DNA of 45,660 bases. Source: Clostridiales bacterium (GTDB lineage Bacteria; Bacillota; Clostridia; Oscillospirales; CAG-272). Within the stretch, counting starts at the first letter, position 1; each line of letters starts with the position of its first letter. The position numbers were made by a program, and so were the translations under genes. The notes beneath the pieces are model-generated. The model worked only from the letters and a program-made list of their open reading frames with translations, was not told the DNA's origin and searched no databases. Positions 1 to 6,382 of the stretch are shown here, one piece after another. The stretch is taken from NCBI GenBank assembly GCA_003523225.1, contig DPGK01000029.1, positions 45,487 through 91,146 of the forward strand, written 5' to 3'.

Positions 1-17
1 GCCGCGATTTTCGCGGC
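1..17. other. Hairpin at the left window edge
   Basis: Seven-base arms GCCGCGA (1-7) and TCGCGGC (11-17) surround a TTT loop. No T-tract follows on either strand inside the window, so it may be part of a terminator or leader that continues to the left. The whole stretch 1-141 contains no recognisable gene; it is the 3' flank of the acetyltransferase gene on the minus strand. Confidence 0.3.
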
Positions 18-70
18 AGCCCCGGACGCTTCATATTTGTAAAATGAATGACGCGCCGAAAGAATTATCA

Positions 71-95
71 TTATAAGTAATAAGGGGACTTATAA
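71..95. repeat. Perfect 8-bp inverted repeat
   Basis: TTATAAGT (71-78) and ACTTATAA (88-95) are perfect inverted copies separated by nine bases. It lies about 50 bases beyond the stop of the minus-strand acetyltransferase gene. It could be a weak hairpin in that gene's 3' end or a protein site; no T-tract supports termination. Confidence 0.4.
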
Positions 96-141
96 CTCCG
101 CATCATTTTGCAAGCTCGTTACGCCATGTTTATTGCTTCAT

Positions 142-918
142 TTATGTTTTTTCGCCGTTCATAGAATCAATAAAGGAAAGCTCTTTTGCCGTAAGCTCCA
201 CCCATGCCGGTCGGAAGCCGCTCCGCATGGCGTTTTTTGCCGAGGCTATGTTCGACCACGCGCAGCAGTAAAAGGGAACCTTTCCGAGCGCGGCGGTCTC
301 GGCGGCAAGGCGGCTCGTAAGTGCCGAGGCAATTCCGCGGCGGCGGTATCCGGGAAGTACGTCGATGCCTATCTGCCACATGCTTTCGCAATCAGCGGAA
401 CAGCCCGCAAGCCCCACAAGCTTTTTCCCGTCATATGCGCCGCAGGCGAGCATATCAAGCTCCCGTCTTTTTTCACACAGGGCGTTCGACCACTCAGGCA
501 GATACAGCCCGTCAAAATCGGCGGGATTCAGCATACGCAGCTCAAAATCGCAACCCAGCGGATGAAGAATGTCTGCATCCGGCAGCCAGTATTCCGCCAT
601 AAAGCATATACCGTATCCGAGGGGACGAAGTGCGCCCGAAAGCACATTTAGACTCGGCGTTTCAAAACAGCGGAAGGAATCAATGCGGTCAATGTATTTC
701 CGCACCGTGTCCTCAACTTCAGGTGAGACAGAGGCGACAATGCCCGCGCCGTAGCACACAAGGTTGCAGACAAAGGGCAGGGAAAGGTAGCGCCTTGCAG
801 CAGGCGCGGGGCGCGAGCGGACGACGGTATTTTCCGACCTCAGAAGATCCTCCGGCGTACAGCCGAGCTCCAGCGCTGACTGTCTCAGTGCGGTCTGCAT
901 TATTTCACTGTTTGTCAT
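142..918 (-). CDS. GNAT family N-acetyltransferase
   Basis: A 258-residue protein whose C-terminal half is a GNAT fold. The acetyl-CoA pyrophosphate-binding segment RRRGIA (about residues 192-197) follows the usual beta strand and is followed by an Ala/Leu-rich helix and a W-S-N-x-A-S segment near the C-terminus. The N-terminal half (residues 1-125) has no motif I recognise. The family transfers an acetyl group from acetyl-CoA to an amine; the substrate here is unknown. An in-frame ATG lies 12 bases further upstream (930), but GGAG of that upstream ATGGAG sits six bases before the ATG at 918 and serves as the ribosome binding site, so 918 is preferred. The gene is divergent from plsY and has its own minus-strand promoter about 260 bases upstream, giving a long structured leader. 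Confidence 0.8.
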   Translation of the reverse strand: MTNSEIMQTALRQSALELGCTPEDLLRSENTVVRSRPAPAARRYLSLPFVCNLVCYGAGIVASVSPEVEDTVRKYIDRIDSFRCFETPSLNVLSGALRPLGYGICFMAEYWLPDADILHPLGCDFELRMLNPADFDGLYLPEWSNALCEKRRELDMLACGAYDGKKLVGLAGCSADCESMWQIGIDVLPGYRRRGIASALTSRLAAETAALGKVPFYCCAWSNIASAKNAMRSGFRPAWVELTAKELSFIDSMNGEKT

Positions 919-963
919 TTTAATCTCCATGCCGCCATGGGCGGCTCAAATAAATTCAAGTTA

Positions 964-1023
964 AAATTGCTCGTATTTGCAAAGCAAATCAAAATGGGTC
1001 GGGACCAATTTTGAGAGCAATTT
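964..1023. repeat. Palindromic element folding as a three-way junction
   Basis: An outer 9-bp stem AAATTGCTC/GAGCAATTT (964-972/1015-1023) encloses two hairpins: ATTTGC/GCAAAT (975-980/984-989, loop AAA) and CAAAAT..GGTC/GACC..ATTTTG (990-1000/1003-1013, one G-A mismatch, GG loop). Almost every base is paired on either strand. It lies in the leader of the minus-strand acetyltransferase gene, where it would be transcribed. It could be a dispersed palindromic repeat or a regulatory RNA element; no second copy is in the window. Of the long non-coding stretch 919-1344, the rest holds two divergent promoters and weaker hairpins. Confidence 0.55.
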
Positions 1024-1181
1024 GGGCGTGAAACAGATGCACTTCGATTTTAGACAGGCGTAATTTTCACGCTATTATTCCTTTCGGTTTCACTGCGGCA
1101 GAATACGGCAGGCTTTTCAAATCCTTCGCCGTTCCGTGGACGGTGACGCACATAAGACCCGCTCACTGGATCTGCGTATCT

Positions 1182-1210
1182 ATTTTATCATCTTGGGGGC
1201 ATGGTGTCAA
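1182..1210 (-). promoter_or_regulatory. Sigma-A promoter for the acetyltransferase gene
   Basis: On the minus strand TTGACA (plus coordinates 1205-1210) and TAAAAT (1182-1187) are 17 bases apart. Transcription would begin near 1175, giving a leader of about 257 nt before the start at 918, long for such a gene. The leader begins with a potential stem TGCGT/ACGCA (1173-1177/1146-1150) and ends in the three-way-junction element. Confidence 0.65.
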
Positions 1211-1250
1211 TCTCATAGCGTGAAGAAACGAAACATTCACACAATTTCGG

Positions 1251-1279
1251 TTGACTTTTCATTTATACCTTGATATAAT
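1251..1279 (+). promoter_or_regulatory. Sigma-A promoter for plsY
   Basis: TTGACT (1251-1256) and TATAAT (1274-1279) have a 17-base spacer. Transcription would begin near 1286, which rules out the GTG at 1291 as a translated start and supports the ATG at 1345. The first 13 bases, TTGACTTTTCATT, are identical to those of the promoter at 44250. Confidence 0.8.
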
Positions 1280-1344
1280 AAGAAAATAAGGTGATTATTG
1301 TGATCGCTGCGGCTCTTCCGAACCGCCGGCGGGAAGGATTATTT

Positions 1345-2193
1345 ATGTCTGTTCTGCAAAGAATAATAGAAAGCGGGCTTTACGGTCTGTTCATCAAGCA
1401 CTATGAGATTACCGGAGTACCGATGCTGCTTTGGATGATCCCGCCTATTCTGCTCTGCCTTGCAGGAGGCTACCTGCTCGGCAGTCTTAATTCAGCAATT
1501 ATTGTCTCAAAGCTTGTATATTCCGACGATGTGCGCCGCCACGGTTCGGGCAACGCCGGAATGACAAATATGTTCCGCACATGGGGCAAAAAAGCGGGTA
1601 TTTTGACTCTTATCGGCGATGTGCTCAAAACCGTGCTTTCGATAGTACTCGGATATCTTTGGTTCGGATATATGGGTGCGTATCTTGCGGGGCTTTTCTG
1701 TATGCTCGGACATATGTTCCCGCTGTATTATAAATTCCGGGGCGGTAAAGGAGTTCTGGCTGCCGCAGTTATGATACTCATGACCGAGCCTCCGGTATTT
1801 CTGGTGCTTATCGTCATCTTTGTTATCGTTCTTCTCGGAACACGCATGGTCTCAATGGCGTCCGGAATGGCGGCGTTGCTTTACCCTCTGGTTCTTAACG
1901 GCACTTACTCCGTTTTTTACGGAGACGGAGCAGTGGCGGGTATGCGCATTCCGATCGCCGTTTTCATGACGGTGATGATACTGGTAATGCACCGCGAAAA
2001 CTTCAAGCGCATATACAACGGCAAAGAGCCGAAGATAAAATTCCCGTGGAATCATGACGAAAAACAGCAGATCGTGGAGGAGACTCCGCACTCGTTCAGC
2101 AGTGAGGACGAAGATGAGCCGAAGCCAGCGGATAACGCTCCGGGGCGCAGGACTGTAAAGAAAAAATCGACATACGGAAAAAAGAAAAAATGA
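1345..2193 (+). CDS. plsY: Acyl-phosphate glycerol-3-phosphate acyltransferase PlsY
   Basis: PlsY transfers an acyl group from acyl-phosphate to glycerol-3-phosphate, making lysophosphatidic acid, the first step of phospholipid synthesis in most Gram-positive bacteria; it is an integral membrane enzyme. All three family motifs are present: GSLNSA (about residues 46-51), R-x-x-GSGNAGMTN (64-75), which lies in the glycerol-phosphate site, and GHMFPLYYKFRGGKG (122-136). Hydrophobic segments alternate with these loops as expected. The ATG at 1345 follows GGAAGGA at good spacing; longer in-frame starts lie too close to the promoter. At 282 residues it exceeds the usual 190-220 because of a charged, Lys-rich cytoplasmic tail of about 50 residues that is probably disordered. 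Its stop overlaps the next start in ATGA, so translation of the methyltransferase gene is coupled to it. Confidence 0.92.
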   Translation: MSVLQRIIESGLYGLFIKHYEITGVPMLLWMIPPILLCLAGGYLLGSLNSAIIVSKLVYSDDVRRHGSGNAGMTNMFRTWGKKAGILTLIGDVLKTVLSIVLGYLWFGYMGAYLAGLFCMLGHMFPLYYKFRGGKGVLAAAVMILMTEPPVFLVLIVIFVIVLLGTRMVSMASGMAALLYPLVLNGTYSVFYGDGAVAGMRIPIAVFMTVMILVMHRENFKRIYNGKEPKIKFPWNHDEKQQIVEETPHSFSSEDEDEPKPADNAPGRRTVKKKSTYGKKKK

Positions 2194-3422
2194 AGGACAG
2201 TGACAATATTTTCGCAGCCGTGCGTGAGAGCAGACGTTTTGCCGCGCTTGTATCCGGCGCGGCGGAAAAAGGACAGCTTAAAAAATGCAGTTTTTCAATG
2301 CCTCTTGATCGCTCGGTGAAAAAAGCACAGGCTGTCGCGTGTACAATAGGCGGCAGACGGATGCTTCAGCTTGAGCTGTTTCTCGTTGACGGAAAGGCGA
2401 TACAGCGCAATATAGCGGAGTCGGACGTCGAAGCCCTGGCGGAGTTTGCACGCGGATTTTTGCGGGCAAATCTCATTACCATGTCGGGGAGCTGTGAGTA
2501 CCGCGCTACCGCAAACGGAAACGCAAAGCTTATCGGAGCCGCTGCGGTCGAAGCATCTTCGCTCAATGCGAGTGAGGTACAGCGGGAACAGCATCGCGGC
2601 AACGACCGAGAGAAAAAACGTCTGCTGCGCGGAGACGAGGATTTCCTTATGGCTTTGGGAGTCAGCTCCAGCGACGGCAGAGTGTACGATAAAAAACAGC
2701 CGAAATTCCGGCAGATATGCCGCTTTCTCGAGCACGTTCAGGAGATAGAACGCTTCCTTCCGTCCGAGGGGACGCTGCGTATATGCGATCTATGCTGCGG
2801 CAAAAGCTACCTTTCCTTTGCAGTATACTACTATTTTTCGGTCCTGCGCGGCAGAAAGGTGAGCATGACCGGGGTTGATCTCAAGCCGGATGTGATCGAA
2901 TACTGTTCAAAGACCGCCTCCGCCCTTGGCTTTGACGGATTGGAATTTATCTGCGGGGATGTGCGGGAGTATGACAGCTCCGAAAAGGGACTGCCTCAAC
3001 TGGTGGTTTCACTTCACGCCTGTGACATTGCCACCGATATAGTTCTCGCTCAGGCATCGCGGTGGAACACAAGAGTTATACTTTCCACTCCATGCTGTCA
3101 CCACGCGCTTGCCCATGTGATCGACTGACCTGAGCTTGGCTTTGTGACCGAGCATCCGTTCCTCAGCCGGAAGCTCTGTGATGCGCTTACCGATGCCGCG
3201 CGGCTCAAGCTGCTTGAGTCAAAGGGCTACTCGGTTACAGCTCTTGAGCTGACCGACCCTGACGATACGCCCAAAAATGTGCTGCTTCGCGCCGTGCTCA
3301 ACAAAAACGCAAGCCCCTCAAGGCTTGCCGAGAGCCGTCGCCAATATGAAGAGCTGCGGCGTTTTCTGGTGCGCAGGGAGTCTGACGGACTCAGAAACGC
3401 GCTGCCCGATGCTGAGGACTGA
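2190..3422 (+). pseudogene. SAM-dependent methyltransferase interrupted by in-frame TGA
   Basis: The reading frame runs from ATG 2190 (ATGA overlap with plsY) to TGA 3126-3128 (codon 313) and continues in the same frame to TGA 3420-3422. Both parts belong to one methyltransferase of the Methyltransf_32 type. The first has the SAM-binding segment ICDLCCGKSYLSFA (198-211), the acidic motif VDLKPD (229-234), VSLHACD (273-279) and STPCCHHAL (299-307). The second has the usual end, with LCDALTDAARLKLLESKGY and DTPKNVLLRAV. No frameshift is involved. Explanations are a nonsense mutation, a base-calling error, or programmed readthrough; GTG at 3144 could also start the second part separately. The SAM domain proper is complete before the TGA, so a truncated product might fold. 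The methylated substrate is unknown. Confidence 0.75.
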
Positions 3423-3499
3423 GCTTCAGGCGGACGAATATTTCAGATACATTTTAACAGTACGCTTATATTAATACATTGAAAGGCACGGTCGTTATC

Positions 3500-4786
3500 A
3501 TGACCCCTCTGAATGCAGAAAAATATTTGCGCGGACTGCCCGAAAAGCAGGATCGCGAAGCCGCAGGAAGGCTTGCGGCGCTTTGCGCCGCCATGGGACT
3601 GACAGATGCGGAGCGTCGCGTTTGTCTCATCTCATGCGCAGGGCTTTATGCCAGAAATACCGCCGGGATGCTCTGCGAGGTGATGAAGGCGGCAAAAATA
3701 TCTGCCGTGGGGCTTTTTTTCGGTGAACCGTACACAGGCGGATATGCCAGATCGGTCGTTTTCGGCGGGGAAAAGCTCCCGCAGAACGAGTTTGCGGCGG
3801 CGGTTGACGAGCTTCGCAAAGCAGCCCGCGAGTGCGGCTTTGCCGACACTCTGGGCAGATACGAAGCGCTTGAGGTGCTTGCGCTGCGCACCTGCATTGA
3901 GCATGGAGCAAAGGTGCTGATAAGCGATTGTTCCGCACTGTCGAGTGCGACTTGCCGGATGCTCCCGCATTCCGATCTTGTGATCCTCGGCGCTGTGTCG
4001 GGGGATGCGCGAACTCTGTTGCATTCGTTGATAACAAGAGAGACTGCCGAGACGGTGAGCGCGCCTCAGACTCCGGCGGCACACGGACTTATAACCGACA
4101 GATGTGCCGAGACCGGATGTCGCCTTACCGTTGCCGCCCGGGCGGGGCTTCCCGGCGGTCCGGAAACACGTTTGCTTACCTTTGGCGGGATACTGTTTGT
4201 TTATCGCGGCATTGAAGCGCGGTACTCATCTGTGTTTGCATCCTCGCTTTGCTGTGTGTCCGCGGTCATAGACGGTGTGCGCGCGCTGAGGCGCAGCGGA
4301 TATGAGATCAGCGATGAAGCGACGGCGGAGGGACTTCGGCGCGCCGAACCTATGTGCCACGGCTCTGTGGTATCACTAAGACCCGCGCTTATTGCCGAAG
4401 CGCTTCCGGACGGAGAATTTGACAGCGCAGTTTATTATTCGTCTCTTGCCGCCGACATCGCGGCTGCTTCTCACCTTGTAGGAAGGACGCTCAGCGTTTT
4501 CTTGCTTTTTCGAGAGGAGGAAAAAAACGATATCGGAGAGCATCTGCTTGAGGCTTTTTCTTCAAACGGCATAAAGGTGGTTTCGGTCTACCGTGTGGAA
4601 TCCGACGAAACGCTGGCAGCCGCTGCGCGTCGGGTCGCCAAGGATATGATAATCAAGGATGAGGAGGTCGATTCTCATCTTTTGTCAGCCGAGGACGGCC
4701 GTTCTTTCCTTATAATAGGAAAGCGCGCCTCAATTGATGAGGCGCTTCCCTGTCTCCGCCGAGGTATCACGCGGACAATGATATAA
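3500..4786 (+). CDS. FolC/Mur-ligase-like protein lacking the ATP-binding loop
   Basis: This 428-residue protein has the length and segment order of folylpolyglutamate synthase (FolC) but not its catalytic residues. Where FolC has the P-loop GTNGKGS, this has CAGLYARNTAG (residues 43-53), followed by a matching helix. The next part, VGLFFGEPYTGGYARSVVF then GEKLPQNEFAAAVDELRKA, follows the FolC pattern TGLFTSPH..R...NG..I...EF. VLISDCSALSSAT stands where FolC has EVGLGGRLDATN, and the segment starting YSSVFASSLCCVSAVIDGV resembles the start of the C-terminal ligase domain. This is recognition from memory, not an alignment. ATP-dependent ligation is unlikely, so the function is unknown. The ATG at 3500 is preceded by GAAAGG at long spacing; a TTG at 3479 is less likely. 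It converges with the YtvI-like gene, 28 bases between the stops. Confidence 0.6.
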   Translation: MTPLNAEKYLRGLPEKQDREAAGRLAALCAAMGLTDAERRVCLISCAGLYARNTAGMLCEVMKAAKISAVGLFFGEPYTGGYARSVVFGGEKLPQNEFAAAVDELRKAARECGFADTLGRYEALEVLALRTCIEHGAKVLISDCSALSSATCRMLPHSDLVILGAVSGDARTLLHSLITRETAETVSAPQTPAAHGLITDRCAETGCRLTVAARAGLPGGPETRLLTFGGILFVYRGIEARYSSVFASSLCCVSAVIDGVRALRRSGYEISDEATAEGLRRAEPMCHGSVVSLRPALIAEALPDGEFDSAVYYSSLAADIAAASHLVGRTLSVFLLFREEEKNDIGEHLLEAFSSNGIKVVSVYRVESDETLAAAARRVAKDMIIKDEEVDSHLLSAEDGRSFLIIGKRASIDEALPCLRRGITRTMI

Positions 4787-4814
4787 TGACTGAAATTACT
4801 GACTTTATGTGAGC

Positions 4815-5933
4815 TTATCGGGAGCCTTCCGGCGCGCCTCGGCAGGCGGTGGCTATCGCGCGTGCAAGAAGCGCCAGTATCGGACCTATTATCATTCCCG
4901 CCACGCCGAAAAGCCTGAACCCGAGGTACATTGCCGCAAGAGTGAGCAGAGGATGGATGCCGAGTGTGCCTCCGACTATCTTCGGCTCGGCAAACTGCCT
5001 TACGATCACAATTACGCCGTAGAGTATCAGCAGCCCAAAGCCGAGCCGCATATTTCTTTCAATAAACGCAATGGTTGCCCAGGGGATGAGCACTGTTCCG
5101 ACTCCAAGAACCGGCAGTATGTCAATTACGGCAATTACGGCGGCAAGCAGAAAGGCGTAATCCACCCGAAGAACGGAAAAACCGATAAAAAGCTCGCAAA
5201 AGGTTATCAGTAGAATTATAAGGTAGGCTTTTATATAGCCCGCCGCGGCGCGTCCGGCACTTCGCCTCAGCTCCGGAAGATGGTGGCGCCATGTCTGGGG
5301 AACGAGCGACGAAAAAAATTTTCCGACCCGTTCGCGGTCGAGTGCAAAGTAAAAGCTTGATATCACCGCCACCGCAAAGGATATCAGCAGAGAGGGAAGC
5401 GATTTTATCAGCGAGGCGGCAAGAGAGGGAATACCTGCGGTAATGCCGGATATGAGCGAGCCGAAGGCACTGCCGAGTACGCCGTCAAGACCGTCAAAAA
5501 AGGCTGAAAGCTCCTCCATTTCCCGCAGGCGGTGTATAAGCGGAACGCGCGAGCCGAGTGAGTCAAAATAAGCGAGAGCGGTGCTTATCATATTCTGAAG
5601 GTCGTCGGAATGCTCGTTGCCAAGCTCCGAGATCAGCCGTCCGAGTTCTACTATTATCCTGTTCACGGCAAGCGCCGACAGAATAAATATCAGCGCAAGC
5701 AGAAAAAGCACGGTGGCGGCAGCGCATAAACGCTCGGGTATTTTCAGCTTTCGGGATATAGGCACCGAGGCGCGAAGCGCCGAGGCGGATACTACCCAGG
5801 CAAACAGAAACGGCATGGCAAAGCCCACCACGTATTTACCTGCAAAATATATTGCCGCACCAGCGCATATAAGGCAAAACAGCTTTGCCGCAAGGTTCTC
5901 CCAGCTTATTGTTCCGTTTCTGTCGTCTCCCAT
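4815..5933 (-). CDS. ytvI: AI-2E family membrane protein, YtvI-like
   Basis: A 372-residue polytopic membrane protein of the AI-2E/PerM family and closest in length and pattern to sporulation integral membrane protein YtvI. Two hydrophobic hairpins near the N-terminus are followed by an amphipathic stretch (roughly residues 90-160), then by four or more membrane segments, including the family's conserved ALLIFCELF-like and VIAVIDILPVLGVGTVLIPW regions; the latter carries the D-x-x-P-x-x-G-x-G pattern. The name AI-2E comes from one E. coli member; most relatives have no proven substrate. AAAGGA nine bases before the ATG at 5933 supports that start; a further in-frame ATG at 5993 has a poor site. 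The gene lies between FolC-like and rpoB genes, transcribed against both. Confidence 0.85.
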   Translation of the reverse strand: MGDDRNGTISWENLAAKLFCLICAGAAIYFAGKYVVGFAMPFLFAWVVSASALRASVPISRKLKIPERLCAAATVLFLLALIFILSALAVNRIIVELGRLISELGNEHSDDLQNMISTALAYFDSLGSRVPLIHRLREMEELSAFFDGLDGVLGSAFGSLISGITAGIPSLAASLIKSLPSLLISFAVAVISSFYFALDRERVGKFFSSLVPQTWRHHLPELRRSAGRAAAGYIKAYLIILLITFCELFIGFSVLRVDYAFLLAAVIAVIDILPVLGVGTVLIPWATIAFIERNMRLGFGLLILYGVIVIVRQFAEPKIVGGTLGIHPLLTLAAMYLGFRLFGVAGMIIGPILALLARAIATACRGAPEGSR

Positions 5934-6004
5934 GATACCATTTCCTTTCGGATTAGTAATTAAGACCGTTCCCGCGTGTTCCAGATCTTTCATATTTCCG
6001 CATT

Positions 6005-6034
6005 GCTTCCGCCGTAAGTCACGGAGGCTTTTTT
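6005..6034 (+). terminator. Terminator-like hairpin antisense to the ytvI leader
   Basis: CCGCCGT/ACGGAGG (about 6009-6015 and 6021-6027, one mismatch) is followed on the plus strand by TTTTTTATTTTATT. No plus-strand gene ends here, because ytvI runs the other way. It may insulate rpoB from antisense read-through. The stretch 5934-6155 holds nothing else that I recognise apart from AT-rich sequence. Confidence 0.4.
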
Positions 6035-6155
6035 ATTTTATTGCCGCGTCTTTTGCCACTATTCAGACCAAATGATTTTTTGTCTTATTTTTCCTTTTGA
6101 TTGACGAAAAGTCGCATCAAAAGAAAATATTTTTATAATTTTTCTTTCAAATCAC

Positions 6156-6184
6156 TTGACAGGGGTTGCTTTTAATGATATAAT
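6156..6184 (+). promoter_or_regulatory. Consensus sigma-A promoter of rpoBC
   Basis: Perfect TTGACA (6156-6161), 17-base spacer, perfect TATAAT (6179-6184), preceded by A/T-rich sequence that could act as an UP element. Start of transcription would be near 6191, leaving a leader of about 190 nt. A full-consensus promoter fits a gene pair needed at high level and shows that rpoB is not read from an rplJL transcript in this window. Confidence 0.88.
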
Positions 6185-6256
6185 TGTAAACTGCATTATA
6201 ATCGCTTAATATGTCAAAAAAACGGCATGAGGTATACTTCGGGTGGGGGATGACCG

Positions 6257-6295
6257 TCCGGAAAGCCCTCTGAGCCGTGCGCCTCAGCTTCCGGA
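6257..6295 (+). promoter_or_regulatory. Two-tier hairpin in the rpoB leader
   Basis: TCCGGAA (6257-6263) pairs with TTCCGGA (6289-6295); inside it CTGAG (6270-6274) pairs with CTCAG (6283-6287). The hairpin lies about 90 bases before the rpoB start and has no T-tract. It could serve autogenous control or RNA stability; I know of no family that matches it. Confidence 0.45.
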
Positions 6296-6382
6296 AAACC
6301 GACGGCGGTACGGAGTCCGAAAGCGCAAAACAAAGGACATACATCTGAGCGTGAAATTACGTTGAATGGAGTGATTGATTTA

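Noticed and set aside
1141..1180. GGTGACGCACATAAGACCCGC with CTCACTGG on the plus strand looked like part of a cobalamin riboswitch.
   Set aside because: The core GCCACTG and the other conserved blocks are missing, and the stretch is better explained as the start of the minus-strand leader.
3126..3128. Reassignment of TGA to tryptophan in this organism.
   Set aside because: Many intact genes here end in TGA (plsY, ribU, comFC, others), so TGA is a stop codon.
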